Below are positions 6,096 through 13,428 of a stretch of DNA of 27,008 bases, one piece after another. Made by a program: the position numbers and the translations under genes. Source of the DNA: an uncultured Candidatus Melainabacteria bacterium (GTDB lineage: Bacteria > Cyanobacteriota > Vampirovibrionia > Gastranaerophilales > Gastranaerophilaceae); contig CAKUZB010000016.1 in NCBI GenBank assembly GCA_934717745.1, forward strand, positions 1-27,008. Reading direction: 5' to 3'. How positions within the stretch are numbered: position 1 is the first letter of the stretch; each line of letters starts with the position of its first letter. The notes under the pieces are model-generated. The model made no database searches. It was not told the origin of the DNA and saw only the letters and a list, made by a program, of their open reading frames with translations.

Positions 6096-7506
6096 CGCTC
6101 CTTCCTTGCAGTTCACAGAGGAACATAGCTTTTTGAATTGACTGTTCTAATTGTTTTGTATGCAAATTTTTATCCGTTAATAATTCGAATGCTTCTTCGT
6201 AGCTTTCGCAAGTTTCAAGTAATGAAAGTAGTGGTGCTATCATCTTTTGAGATTGTTTATTTAGCTCAACTTCAGATAAAAATTTGAATAAATCATCAAT
6301 TTGTTTTTGTCCTTTAATAACAGGTTCTTCTGCGAATTGAGAGTATTGACTCATTGGAACAGGAAGACCATCTTCTTTTATTTCAATATCCTCTTCATCA
6401 AAACCATAGGTCTTGATAAAATATTCCTTTGTGAATTTAACACCGCTATCAAATAGAATTTTATCTCTTTGAGCCAATGCTAAATCGACATCTTCGGGAG
6501 CATACATTTCAAAGACGGGAATATCTGCTGTTGAGAAGTTAATTTCGTATATCCATCTTATTAATTGATTAATAACACTTTCAACGAGTTTTTTATCAGC
6601 ATCAATAATGTCTTGTCGTATTGCAAAATGCGTATTTGATGCAGCATAACTTCCAGTTGAGCCTATTTCGGTTGTTAGGGTTTGACCGAGTATAGCTTTT
6701 GAAATTTCAGCATTCATTTTATCGATAAGTTGTTCATATATCGCAGCCGACGAGGATTTATTGGCTTCTTGGATTTCAACAGAAGAATCATCAGGAATAA
6801 CTGCAATAGCATCTTGAACCATTTGCTCCAATAAATCAGCCAAATTGTCGGTTTCTTCTTTAGTTGCACCACGAGGATGTTTACCTATAAGATGAGGCAT
6901 TCCGTATTTTTCTGTAAAGACAACCCAAAATTTTAATCCACCCTTTTTAAATGTTACGGGCCAAAAAACTCGTGAAAGAACTCTTTCTCCGTATGGGTTT
7001 TCATAACTTGGATTGAATTGAGGACACAAAAATTTGCGAGGTGGAAGTCCTTCTCCCCAATAATGTTCTTTTGTCCTGAATTTTAATTGGTTTTCATCAT
7101 CAAAACAAAACCATTCGGGAGGTTTTGCTTTTAATTCAACAGGTAAAATGTAGTTGCCAACCTTACCCCACATAACTTCTATTGGAGTAAAACCGAATAA
7201 TGCAGCATCTAAAATGTCATTAATGATTTTATTCAAATTTAATTTTTTGAGTAGTTTTTCAACTAATTCAGCATTTTTATCTTTATCAACACCTCTGTTT
7301 AAATCCCATTCGAGAGATAAAACACCGGCTTTTCTTGATTGAACACAAGCAAAAACGTGAGGGTCGCAAAGCAATTCTTTGTAAATTCTGACATCTTTAC
7401 CCTGTTTTCTTAAAACAATATCCGGATCAGGTAAATATGTACCTAATGAATAAAAATTTATACTGCGTTTTCGAGTTGCAATTTCTTCTGATAATTTTTT
7501 TGCCAT
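6079..7506 (-). CDS. Portal protein, DUF935 / Mu gp29 family
   Basis: The 475-residue protein matches the Mu gp29 portal family: a YLPDPDIVLRK N-terminus, DPHVFACVQSRKAGVLSLEW, the FGFTPIEVMWG core, RVFWPVTFKKGGLKFWVVFTEKYGMPHLIGK, and ILGQTLTTEIGSTGSYAASNTHFAIRQDI. Portals form the dodecameric ring through which DNA is packaged and ejected. AAAGGA precedes the ATG. It is separated from the large terminase gene by 115 bases that could hold an internal promoter or structured leader. Its length is close to that of Mu gp29. Confidence 0.92.
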   Translation of the reverse strand: MAKKLSEEIATRKRSINFYSLGTYLPDPDIVLRKQGKDVRIYKELLCDPHVFACVQSRKAGVLSLEWDLNRGVDKDKNAELVEKLLKKLNLNKIINDILDAALFGFTPIEVMWGKVGNYILPVELKAKPPEWFCFDDENQLKFRTKEHYWGEGLPPRKFLCPQFNPSYENPYGERVLSRVFWPVTFKKGGLKFWVVFTEKYGMPHLIGKHPRGATKEETDNLADLLEQMVQDAIAVIPDDSSVEIQEANKSSSAAIYEQLIDKMNAEISKAILGQTLTTEIGSTGSYAASNTHFAIRQDIIDADKKLVESVINQLIRWIYEINFSTADIPVFEMYAPEDVDLALAQRDKILFDSGVKFTKEYFIKTYGFDEEDIEIKEDGLPVPMSQYSQFAEEPVIKGQKQIDDLFKFLSEVELNKQSQKMIAPLLSLLETCESYEEAFELLTDKNLHTKQLEQSIQKAMFLCELQGRSDGLDD

Positions 7507-7621
7507 AAAAATTCCTTTAGGGGTTATAAAAAATGTTGTTTAAAAGTCGTTTAAATTTATTTAATTTTAATTTTTAGGGGTAGGGAAGTATAAACTTATA
7601 TCCTAAAAATTTTAAGCACCT
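7507..7621 (-). promoter_or_regulatory. Gap between terminase and portal genes: dyad and possible promoter
   Basis: This 115-base AT-rich gap contains a 10-bp inverted repeat, AATTTTTAGG at 7569-7578 and CCTAAAAATT at 7602-7611, around a 23-base loop. On the minus strand TATACT occurs at 7592-7587, with only a weak -35 about 17-18 bases upstream. No ACTTGC dyad like those of the 9.9-kb control region is present here. It may be an internal promoter or an mRNA-structure site before the portal gene; evidence is weak. Confidence 0.25.
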
Positions 7622-8959
7622 TTAAAAGCCTTCTACGAGTTTTAAGGTTTCATATCTTTTACGAGTTGAAATGTTTATTTGACCGGAGCCGTTATCGGCT
7701 GCGTGAAGTGCCAATGCTAACGCCCAAAATCTGTCTGCGTGTCCGTTTTCAGAATGGTCAGCATCAAATCGAATATTATGAGAGGCTGTTGTTATACGTC
7801 TTACAGAGTGTAAATCCTCTCTTATGTCGTGTGATTTTGGAATAAAAACTGTTTTGTTTTCAAACTCGGTTCTTAATCTATATGCCAAATCTTCCTTAAC
7901 TCTGTTGGTAAAAGTTACACCTTCAACTCTGAATTTACCGAATTTAATTTGAGCATTCTCTGCCATCTGCATACCAATTCCTGTACTATCCTGACAATCT
8001 CGTCTGAACAATTTGTGAGATAAGATTTCATGCAGAATTTCTTCCTGTTTTTGAAACGGCATTTTATTTAGTTCAATTACAAGTCTTGTATATTTAATGT
8101 TTTCAAGTTTTTCTAAAACCCAAATAACTGTTAAATCTTTTTTTCTTCCGATATCAACTCCGACATAAAAATCGTGTTGCAGTTCTGACAATGGTTTTAA
8201 AACATTATCCATTTCGCAAGTTGAGATAAGTTCGTAAGGTAAAAATGCACAAGCCTCATCAACAGCAATACAGCAATATTCTTGCAACCAAGTATATTCA
8301 TCAAAACAATTGTCTTTTTCATTCTGCATCCAAGCTTCCTGCTCGTCTTTAGAGGTTTGTCTTTGATAAATTTTATCAACCAGTCCTTCCGATACAGCCA
8401 CTTGAATTGGAGTTTTATGAAGACTCCAATTGAGTTGTCCTTTGTTTACTTGTTCTATAAATTTGTAATAAAGGCAATTTTGTCCGTTATGGGTGGATAA
8501 TATCCTTAACGGATAACCCCACGTTACGCATGGGCGAGCAGCTTTCCAAAGTTCTTCGGGATTGTTATGGAATGCAAACTCATCAAGAACAACTTTTCCG
8601 CCTTTAGAACGAAATCCTTTAGGGTTTGAAGATAATGCGTGGATTTTAGTTCCGTTTTTAAATTCAATAACCAATGCTTTTATATCTTTATCGTTATCAA
8701 TAACTTCAACACCTTTATTTTTAGCGATTGCGTGAAAATATCGAACCCACATTTCACAATAATCAATATATTCTTTAGCAGCAGATTCATCAGCAGATGA
8801 AAACCAAACTGCCGGAACTTTTTTATTTAAGCAATCCTGTACATCTTCAAAACTTTGAACATAGGTAGCACCTATACGTCTTGATTTTTCCCAAATTTTT
8901 ATTTTGGAATTATCATTAAGCCATCTGATTTGATATGGTAAAAAATGTTTATAGCTCAT
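7622..8959 (-). CDS. Terminase large subunit, Mu gp28 type
   Basis: The 445-residue protein has an N-terminal packaging ATPase and a C-terminal nuclease. Visible motifs are the Walker A variant SRRIGATY at residues 26-33, the Walker B KVVLDEFAF at 122-130, coupling-motif-like LRILSTHNG near 151-159, and the RNase H-type nuclease beginning VGVDIGRKKDLTVIW at 266-280 with D269, followed by DSTGIGM near 324-330 and a late Asp in ENGHADRFWALALA. It cuts and translocates phage DNA into the prohead. The start ATG overlaps the small subunit gene (GATGAGC). Deviant Walker A sequences of the form RRxGxTY are normal for Mu-type terminases. Confidence 0.93.
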   Translation of the reverse strand: MSYKHFLPYQIRWLNDNSKIKIWEKSRRIGATYVQSFEDVQDCLNKKVPAVWFSSADESAAKEYIDYCEMWVRYFHAIAKNKGVEVIDNDKDIKALVIEFKNGTKIHALSSNPKGFRSKGGKVVLDEFAFHNNPEELWKAARPCVTWGYPLRILSTHNGQNCLYYKFIEQVNKGQLNWSLHKTPIQVAVSEGLVDKIYQRQTSKDEQEAWMQNEKDNCFDEYTWLQEYCCIAVDEACAFLPYELISTCEMDNVLKPLSELQHDFYVGVDIGRKKDLTVIWVLEKLENIKYTRLVIELNKMPFQKQEEILHEILSHKLFRRDCQDSTGIGMQMAENAQIKFGKFRVEGVTFTNRVKEDLAYRLRTEFENKTVFIPKSHDIREDLHSVRRITTASHNIRFDADHSENGHADRFWALALALHAADNGSGQINISTRKRYETLKLVEGF

Positions 8960-9371
8960 CTGATTTTATCCCCAAGAATTCTTCGTTAATCATTTTTATA
9001 AAATCAGGAGTGATGTCTTTTGTTTGTTCATCATTGTGTTTATCTTTTGAATCTTCATACTCTTTGATTTTGGTTATAAACGGCAACATTTTAGCGAAAG
9101 TGTATAATCTGCCCTGTTCCACTTTGTTTCCGCTATCAATATCGTATTCAATAGTGTTCATAAGTTTACGAGCGAAATTATACATTTCTTCATGGAAAGA
9201 TTTTTTTGTTTGTATAAATTGGTTGCGTTTTTCATCCCAATTAAATTCATCTTTCCAATTTTGAATAGTCTTTTCGTGAACATTTAGTAATTGAGCTATT
9301 TCAACCATTGTCATTTGCTCAATTACATAAAATCGTTCGGCAGCAGCAGCTAAAGACTTCTTTTTAGTCAA
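8949..9371 (-). CDS. Terminase small subunit / DNA-recognition protein, Mu gp27-like (DUF1804)
   Basis: The 140-residue protein has an N-terminal helix-turn-helix, MTMVEIAQLLNVHEKTIQNWKDEF at about residues 20-43, as in DUF1804/small-terminase proteins that recognise the packaging site, followed by a helical oligomerisation region. The start is TTG at 9371-9369, supported by a strong GGAGG 7 bases ahead; no ATG fits as well. It overlaps the previous gene by 8 bases and the large subunit gene by 11 bases, consistent with a coupled terminase pair. Confidence 0.82.
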   Translation of the reverse strand: MTKKKSLAAAAERFYVIEQMTMVEIAQLLNVHEKTIQNWKDEFNWDEKRNQFIQTKKSFHEEMYNFARKLMNTIEYDIDSGNKVEQGRLYTFAKMLPFITKIKEYEDSKDKHNDEQTKDITPDFIKMINEEFLGIKSDEL

Positions 9372-9609
9372 AATATTCCTCCAACTTTTGAATTTTTGTT
9401 TTAAGTCCTTTTAATTCTTCAACAACATCTTGCAGTTTGTTTATTGAAACAACAGCTTTTTCAACTTCTATTTTTGTTGTATCTTCCTCAAAGGGATTTA
9501 ATACGGCACGAATAAGAAGTATTAAAGCTGCTGCTTCTGTATCAAGATGTTTGTATTTTGATTTCGCTTCCGCTAACTGACCTTTTAGTTGAATTCTCTC
9601 AATATTCAT
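9364..9609 (-). CDS. Small coiled-coil phage protein (Mu gp25/gp26 region)
   Basis: This 81-residue protein is helical with two heptad-like stretches: LKGQLAEAKSKYKHLDTEAAALILLIRAVLNPFEED, then VEKAVVSINKLQDVVEELKGLKTKIQKLEEY. A central LNPFEED turn is typical of a small protein found ahead of the terminase genes in Mu-like phages. The role is not established. AAGGAG precedes the ATG, which overlaps the stop of the upstream gene as TAATG; its own stop overlaps the terminase small subunit start. Confidence 0.7.
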   Translation of the reverse strand: MNIERIQLKGQLAEAKSKYKHLDTEAAALILLIRAVLNPFEEDTTKIEVEKAVVSINKLQDVVEELKGLKTKIQKLEEYFD

Positions 9610-9857
9610 TATTTAGAAATCTCCTTTTTTAATATCGGACACCAAAGATTACCGTCAATTTTGCTTTCAATACGAGACATAACGGTTGCATTGTATTGGT
9701 TTGTTTCAACTAAATCTTTTAAGATTTCAAAATTATTAGAGATTATTTTTTCAAAAGTCTTAACTTGTGCATTGTGGTAGATGTACCAAATAACAAAAAT
9801 TACAGCAGGGAAACCGATACTTTCAAACAATTTCATTAGTAAAGACAATTCCATAAA
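9609..9857 (-). CDS. Small single-pass membrane phage protein, first gene of the leftward operon
   Basis: The 82-residue product from MELSLLMKLF has one N-terminal membrane segment (FPAVIFVIWYIYH) followed by a helical cytoplasmic part ending in SKIDGNLWCPILKKE. This layout resembles DUF2730-type Mu gp25 proteins and small BhlA-like holin-related proteins; a CP motif at the end recurs in such phage proteins. The start at 9857 is preferred over a much longer frame because AAAGGAAG lies just upstream and the extension (to 9980) runs into the promoter region. It would be the first gene read from the leftward late promoter. Confidence 0.7.
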   Translation of the reverse strand, partial: FMELSLLMKLFESIGFPAVIFVIWYIYHNAQVKTFEKIISNNFEILKDLVETNQYNATVMSRIESKIDGNLWCPILKKEISK

Positions 9858-9919
9858 AACACTTCCTTTCAAGAATTTGGAAAGAAAAAAGAGGCAATAA
9901 GCCCGTTTCAATATTCTTA

Positions 9920-9964
9920 AACATAACTTGTAATTGCTTTGAACTTCAACTTGCACAGGCAAGT
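9920..9964 (-). promoter_or_regulatory. Leftward late promoter with activator-type dyad
   Basis: Read on the minus strand, the dyad ACTTGC-CTGT-GCAAGT (9964-9949) is followed by TGAAGT and then, 23 bases after the dyad, by the -10-like hexamer TATGTT (9925-9920). The -35 position holds TTGAAG or TGAAGT, a poor sigma-70 match, as expected for an activator-dependent promoter. Transcription would start near 9913, about 55 bases before the 9857 start codon. The same arrangement is mirrored for the rightward promoter. Confidence 0.6.
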
Positions 9965-9984
9965 GCTTTTGGAATTGCAAAAAT

Positions 9985-10030
9985 CACTTGCGATGGCAAG
10001 TGGAAGTATTTGTAAGGGGTATTTTATACT
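9985..10030 (+). promoter_or_regulatory. Rightward late promoter with activator-type dyad
   Basis: The dyad CACTTGC-GATG-GCAAGTG (9985-10002, perfect 7-bp arms) is followed by GGAAGT at 10002-10007 in the -35 position and, 23 bases after the GCAAGT arm, by the -10-like TATACT at 10025-10030. No good -35 consensus is present. The start would be near 10037, giving a leader of about 40 bases before the protease gene, which has CGGAG ahead of its ATG. The shared element and identical spacing with the leftward promoter make common activation likely. Confidence 0.65.
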
Positions 10031-10076
10031 GCAAACATACAAACGAATTTTTATCACACAAAAAACGGAGAATTGA

Positions 10077-11063
10077 ATGAAATATTTTGAAGTTTTTAAA
10101 GCCGGAAATTATCCGCAAGGCAAATTTACAAAAGAAGAAGTGCAGGAACTTGCAAAGAATTATGACCCAAGTTTTTGCGAAGCACCAATTACGCTAGACC
10201 ACGAGCAAAAAGGTCCTGCTTATGGTTGGGTTGATAAACTAAAAGAAGAGGATGGGCTTTTAAAAGCAACCTTTAAAAATTTATCGCCTGAATTAAAGGA
10301 GTATGTTTCAAAGGGTAAGTATAAAAAAATCTCGGTTGAGATTTATAGAGAATTAGAAGGTAAAAAGCCATATTTAAAGGCTGTTTCTTTCTTGGGAGCA
10401 AGCATTCCTCAAGTTAAAGGAATGAAAGCAGTTGAGTTTAAAGAAGGTGAATCCGATGTTTATGAATTTACTGCTCAAATAGAAGATGAAGATGATGAAA
10501 CTTCTAATGCAGAAGAAATTCAAGAACTAAAAGATACTATTTCGGATTTGGAAACTCAAATTGCAAAATTTAAGGAAGATGCAAAAAACAAAGAAACAAT
10601 TAAATCTTTAAAATCACAAGTTAAAGATTTATCAATTGAACTTGCAAAATTTAAAAACGAAGCAGAAGGTAAAGAAGAACTTGCCAAAGAATTAAAAGAA
10701 ATAAAGGATAACCTTAGAAATAAGGACTTTAACGAATTTATCGATAAACAAATTGAGGCAGGGATTCTTACTCCTGCAAATAAAGATGCTGTTTTTTCTA
10801 TTTTACAGGACTTGGATAACATTAAAAAGTTTGACGAGTCCTCCAACAGCATCGATATATTTAAAAACTTTATATCTGCTCTACCAAAGCAAGTTGAGTT
10901 TGATGAAATTGCTCTGAAGAATGCAAAAAAGAATTCAAAGGATGAATTGAAATACGCAGATGCAGATGAAGAAAGTGTTGAGATATTCAACCAAGCTCAA
11001 ACAATAGCAAAGGAAGAAAATATCTCGTTTAAAGAAGCATTACTAAAAATTAAGGAGGTATAA
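10077..11063 (+). CDS. I: Mu I-like prohead protease and scaffold
   Basis: The 328-residue protein has an N-terminal protease domain like Mu gpI (Mu-like_Pro): FEVFKAGNYPQGKFTKEEV, APITLDHEQKGPAYGWV, LSPELKEYVSKGKYKKISVEIYRE and LKAVSFLGASIPQVKGM. The His in LDHE and the Ser in KKISVEI are the likely catalytic pair by comparison with prohead proteases. From about residue 140 to 260 the sequence is a charged coiled coil (repeated ..L..QI(A/E)KFK.. units), the scaffold region. It cleaves itself and head proteins during maturation. It is the first gene of the rightward operon and directly precedes the capsid gene. Confidence 0.88.
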   Translation: MKYFEVFKAGNYPQGKFTKEEVQELAKNYDPSFCEAPITLDHEQKGPAYGWVDKLKEEDGLLKATFKNLSPELKEYVSKGKYKKISVEIYRELEGKKPYLKAVSFLGASIPQVKGMKAVEFKEGESDVYEFTAQIEDEDDETSNAEEIQELKDTISDLETQIAKFKEDAKNKETIKSLKSQVKDLSIELAKFKNEAEGKEELAKELKEIKDNLRNKDFNEFIDKQIEAGILTPANKDAVFSILQDLDNIKKFDESSNSIDIFKNFISALPKQVEFDEIALKNAKKNSKDELKYADADEESVEIFNQAQTIAKEENISFKEALLKIKEV

Positions 11064-11978
11064 ATGGGTCGTTTAGAAGAATTAAGAATTAATGCCTATT
11101 TATCGGAAATCGCACGAGGTTACGGAAACAACTCATTTATTGCTGATAAGTTATTTCCGACAATTAATTCCGAAAAGGAAAAAATAGATATATTTGAATT
11201 CAATAAAGAGGCTTTTCAAATATATGATACGGAAAGAGCTATCAGAGCAAATTCAAATGTAATCTCTCCGAAAGGTTTTAATAAACATTCTGCGACATTG
11301 AAAGAACACGATTTGGCATATCCTATCGATTATCGTGAGGAAGAAGAAGCAGAAAAAATTAAACTGCAAGTCCACGCAACAAATGTAGTTACTCAAGGCT
11401 TGTACTTGAAACACGAAAAACAATGTGCAGATTTGGCTCAAAATCCTGAAAATTATGCATTGAGCAATAAATCAGCATTATCAGGAACAAGTAAATTTTC
11501 TGATGATAATTCTGACCCTGTTGGTGTCATTGATGATGCAAAAGACCAAGTTTGCAAACAAATCGGACAAGACCCAAACACTTTGGTTATGGGGCAAGAA
11601 GTTTGGAGTGCATTAAAAAGAAATGTAGCTCTTAAAAAGATGATTGCAAGCACATCAAATAAAACCATTACTTTGGATTTGTTAAAAGAATTCTTTGAAA
11701 TTGAAAATATCTATATCGGAAGAACAATTTTTTCTGATGAACAAAACAAATTCCAAAGAGTATGGGGTAATAATATCATTTTAGCATTTGTGCCTAACCT
11801 AACATCAAGAACACAATATGACCCTGCTTACGGATATACGGTTCGTAAAAAGGATGCATTGCAAATTGATGAATACGAAAAAGAAGGCAAAAAGGTTAAA
11901 TACATCAGAGGCACAGATATTTACACTCCATTCTTGGTGGGTCCTGATGCCGGATATTTAATATCAAATGTTGTTTAG
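11064..11978 (+). CDS. T: Major capsid protein (Mu T / gp34 type)
   Basis: The 304-residue protein directly follows the protease, with AAGGAGG ahead of its ATG. Visible family features are the N-terminal YLSEIARGYGNNSFIADKLFP, DTERAIRANSNVISPKGF, the TLKEHDLAYPIDYREE segment, PNTLVMGQEVWSALKRN, and the C-terminal YGYTVRKKDALQIDEY...DIYTPFLVGPDAGYLIS. This is the HK97-like coat protein that builds the icosahedral head. Length matches the Mu T family (about 300 residues). Confidence 0.9.
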   Translation: MGRLEELRINAYLSEIARGYGNNSFIADKLFPTINSEKEKIDIFEFNKEAFQIYDTERAIRANSNVISPKGFNKHSATLKEHDLAYPIDYREEEEAEKIKLQVHATNVVTQGLYLKHEKQCADLAQNPENYALSNKSALSGTSKFSDDNSDPVGVIDDAKDQVCKQIGQDPNTLVMGQEVWSALKRNVALKKMIASTSNKTITLDLLKEFFEIENIYIGRTIFSDEQNKFQRVWGNNIILAFVPNLTSRTQYDPAYGYTVRKKDALQIDEYEKEGKKVKYIRGTDIYTPFLVGPDAGYLISNVV

Positions 11979-11992
11979 TAAAGGATTAAAAA

Positions 11993-12241
11993 ATGACAAA
12001 AAAATACAAATTAAAAAATACTAATTTATATCATAACGGCAAGTTTGTAGCAGTCGGTTCAATTATTGAATTGAATGAAGATGATGCTAAAAAATTGTCA
12101 GATGTACTTGTTGAAGTAAAAGAAAAAACAAACGCTCAAACAAATACTTCTAAAACTGCAACAAATACGAATAAATCTAAAACAGCTACTGCTGAAAATA
12201 CAAAAAAAGAAGATGCACAAACAGAGGGAGGTAATGCATAA
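11993..12241 (+). CDS. Mu gp35/FluMu-type small head-region protein
   Basis: The 82-residue protein has an N-terminal KYKLKNTNLYHNGKFVAVGSIIELNEDDAKKL module, like the small FluMu N-terminal domain found between capsid and head-completion genes in Mu-like phages, followed by a low-complexity Thr/Asn/Lys tail (about residues 45-82). Function is not established; a minor head protein is likely. Its stop overlaps the next start (TAATG). Confidence 0.7.
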   Translation: MTKKYKLKNTNLYHNGKFVAVGSIIELNEDDAKKLSDVLVEVKEKTNAQTNTSKTATNTNKSKTATAENTKKEDAQTEGGNA

Positions 12242-12579
12242 TGGCAGAAAAATTATACAAACCTCTATTAATTGATTCTTTAACAGCGAAAGTCGATTTA
12301 CCAAAGCAAGTGTTTGTCGACTTTGAAGGAAATATTTGTACGGCAGGTAAAAAAGCATTTGGTGTTTGTGATGTTGAAACAGATGCAAACCAACTAGCTC
12401 CAATTGCCGTTTTAGGAATTTTGCTTGTTGTTTCAGGTGGAACAATTACAAAAGGCTCAAATGTAACTTCCGATTCTACAGGAAGAGCCGTTGTTGCAAC
12501 ATCTTCTGATGCAATAAATGGTTATGCATTGGATGATGCATCTGAAGGCGAAGTAATAAGAATTGCACGAGGATTTTAA
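12241..12579 (+). CDS. DUF2190-type capsid decoration protein
   Basis: The 112-residue protein shows the DUF2190 beta-rich pattern: VDLPKQVFVDFEGNICTAGKKAFGV, PIAVLGILLVVSGGTITKGSNVTSDSTGRAV, and a final ALDDASEGEVIRI. DUF2190 proteins decorate or stabilise the head surface. GGGAGG lies ahead of the ATG, within the end of the preceding gene. It is coupled to genes on both sides through TAATG overlaps. Confidence 0.75.
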   Translation: MAEKLYKPLLIDSLTAKVDLPKQVFVDFEGNICTAGKKAFGVCDVETDANQLAPIAVLGILLVVSGGTITKGSNVTSDSTGRAVVATSSDAINGYALDDASEGEVIRIARGF

Positions 12580-13019
12580 TGACTTATTGCAATTCTAATG
12601 ACATTGAAATTCAAATAGGTACAAATTCTCTTGTCCAGCTCACAAATGACGATAGTTCTCAACAAACCGTTGATAATGTCGTTGTTGAAGAAGCTCTTAT
12701 TTACTCCTCTACCCTTATTGATGGGTATTTGAGAGGAAAATACACACTCCCCTTAAATACCCAATTTCCTTTATTAAGAGTGGTTGCAATAGATATATGC
12801 ATATACAGGCTATATTCAAGAAGAATTTATACGGATATCCCCGAAACAATTTCAGAAAATTACAAAAACGCAATCCGAACACTTGAACAACTTAAAAAAG
12901 GTGTAATTACTCTTGAAAGTAGTGACAACCAAGAAGTGAAATCAAGTGGAGAATATCGCACAAATAAAACCGAATTGGATAGATTGTTTAATAAAAGAGT
13001 TATAAATATTGAATATTAG
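12579..13019 (+). CDS. DUF1320 head-tail connector protein (Mu gp36)
   Basis: The 146-residue protein starts MTYCNSNDIEIQIG and has EEALIYSSTLIDGYLRGKYTLPL followed by LRVVAIDICIYRLYSRR and ISENYKNAIRTLEQLKKGVITL, which is the DUF1320 arrangement. These act in the neck, below the portal. It follows the decoration gene with a TAATG overlap and overlaps the DUF1834 gene, its usual partner. Confidence 0.88.
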   Translation: MTYCNSNDIEIQIGTNSLVQLTNDDSSQQTVDNVVVEEALIYSSTLIDGYLRGKYTLPLNTQFPLLRVVAIDICIYRLYSRRIYTDIPETISENYKNAIRTLEQLKKGVITLESSDNQEVKSSGEYRTNKTELDRLFNKRVINIEY

Positions 13020-13428
13020 AGAGATTGAAAACTTAATAGTTGAAAAACTGCAACAGAATTTTTCCGATTTTCAGGTAATAGGATTCCCCGAAAAACCTCA
13101 AGAATATATTTTACTGCATCCTATCGGAGCAATATTAGTTCACTATCGAGGTGGAAGCTACTCTTCTACAAATTCAATTAACTTTTTATCACAAGACAAA
13201 AAAATGGAGTTCGGTGTAACCGTTGTCACAAGAAATCTGCGTTCAAACAGCGGAAGTTATGAAACATTAGATAAAATCAAAAATGTTCTCTGTGGCTATA
13301 AAATTGCCGGTTGCACCAAATTAACTCCAACAAAAGAAAACTTCATATCCGAACAAAACGGAATTTGGCAATATGAAATTTTATTTACCCTTACAACCCC
13401 TAGCATTGAAGAAATGGAGGAAATATAA
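13009..13428 (+). CDS. DUF1834 head-tail joining protein (Mu gp37)
   Basis: The 139-residue protein (IREIENLIVEKLQQNFSDFQVIGFPEKP...; GAILVHYRGGSYSS; MEFGVTVVTRNL; YETLDKIKNVLCGYKI; then WQYEILFTLTTPSIE) fits the DUF1834/Mu gp37 family involved in neck completion. It starts with TTG at 13009, overlapping the DUF1320 gene by 11 bases; the Shine-Dalgarno is weak and reinitiation from the preceding gene is likely. Its stop overlaps the sheath gene start (TAATG). Confidence 0.82.
   Translation: MNIREIENLIVEKLQQNFSDFQVIGFPEKPQEYILLHPIGAILVHYRGGSYSSTNSINFLSQDKKMEFGVTVVTRNLRSNSGSYETLDKIKNVLCGYKIAGCTKLTPTKENFISEQNGIWQYEILFTLTTPSIEEMEEI

Noticed and set aside
9897..9907. Short GGC/GCC hairpin next to a T-rich run in the leftward leader
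   Set aside because: The stem is only 3-4 bp, too weak for an intrinsic terminator or attenuator.
9858..9980. Upstream extension of the small membrane protein gene, 41 extra codons to 9980
   Set aside because: It runs through the divergent promoter and operator region, has no ribosome-binding site, and a good one precedes the ATG at 9857.
10556..10990. Minus-strand 144-codon frame inside the protease gene
   Set aside because: Ser/Phe-rich shadow of the Glu/Lys-rich coiled-coil scaffold coding region; no ribosome-binding site or recognisable domain.
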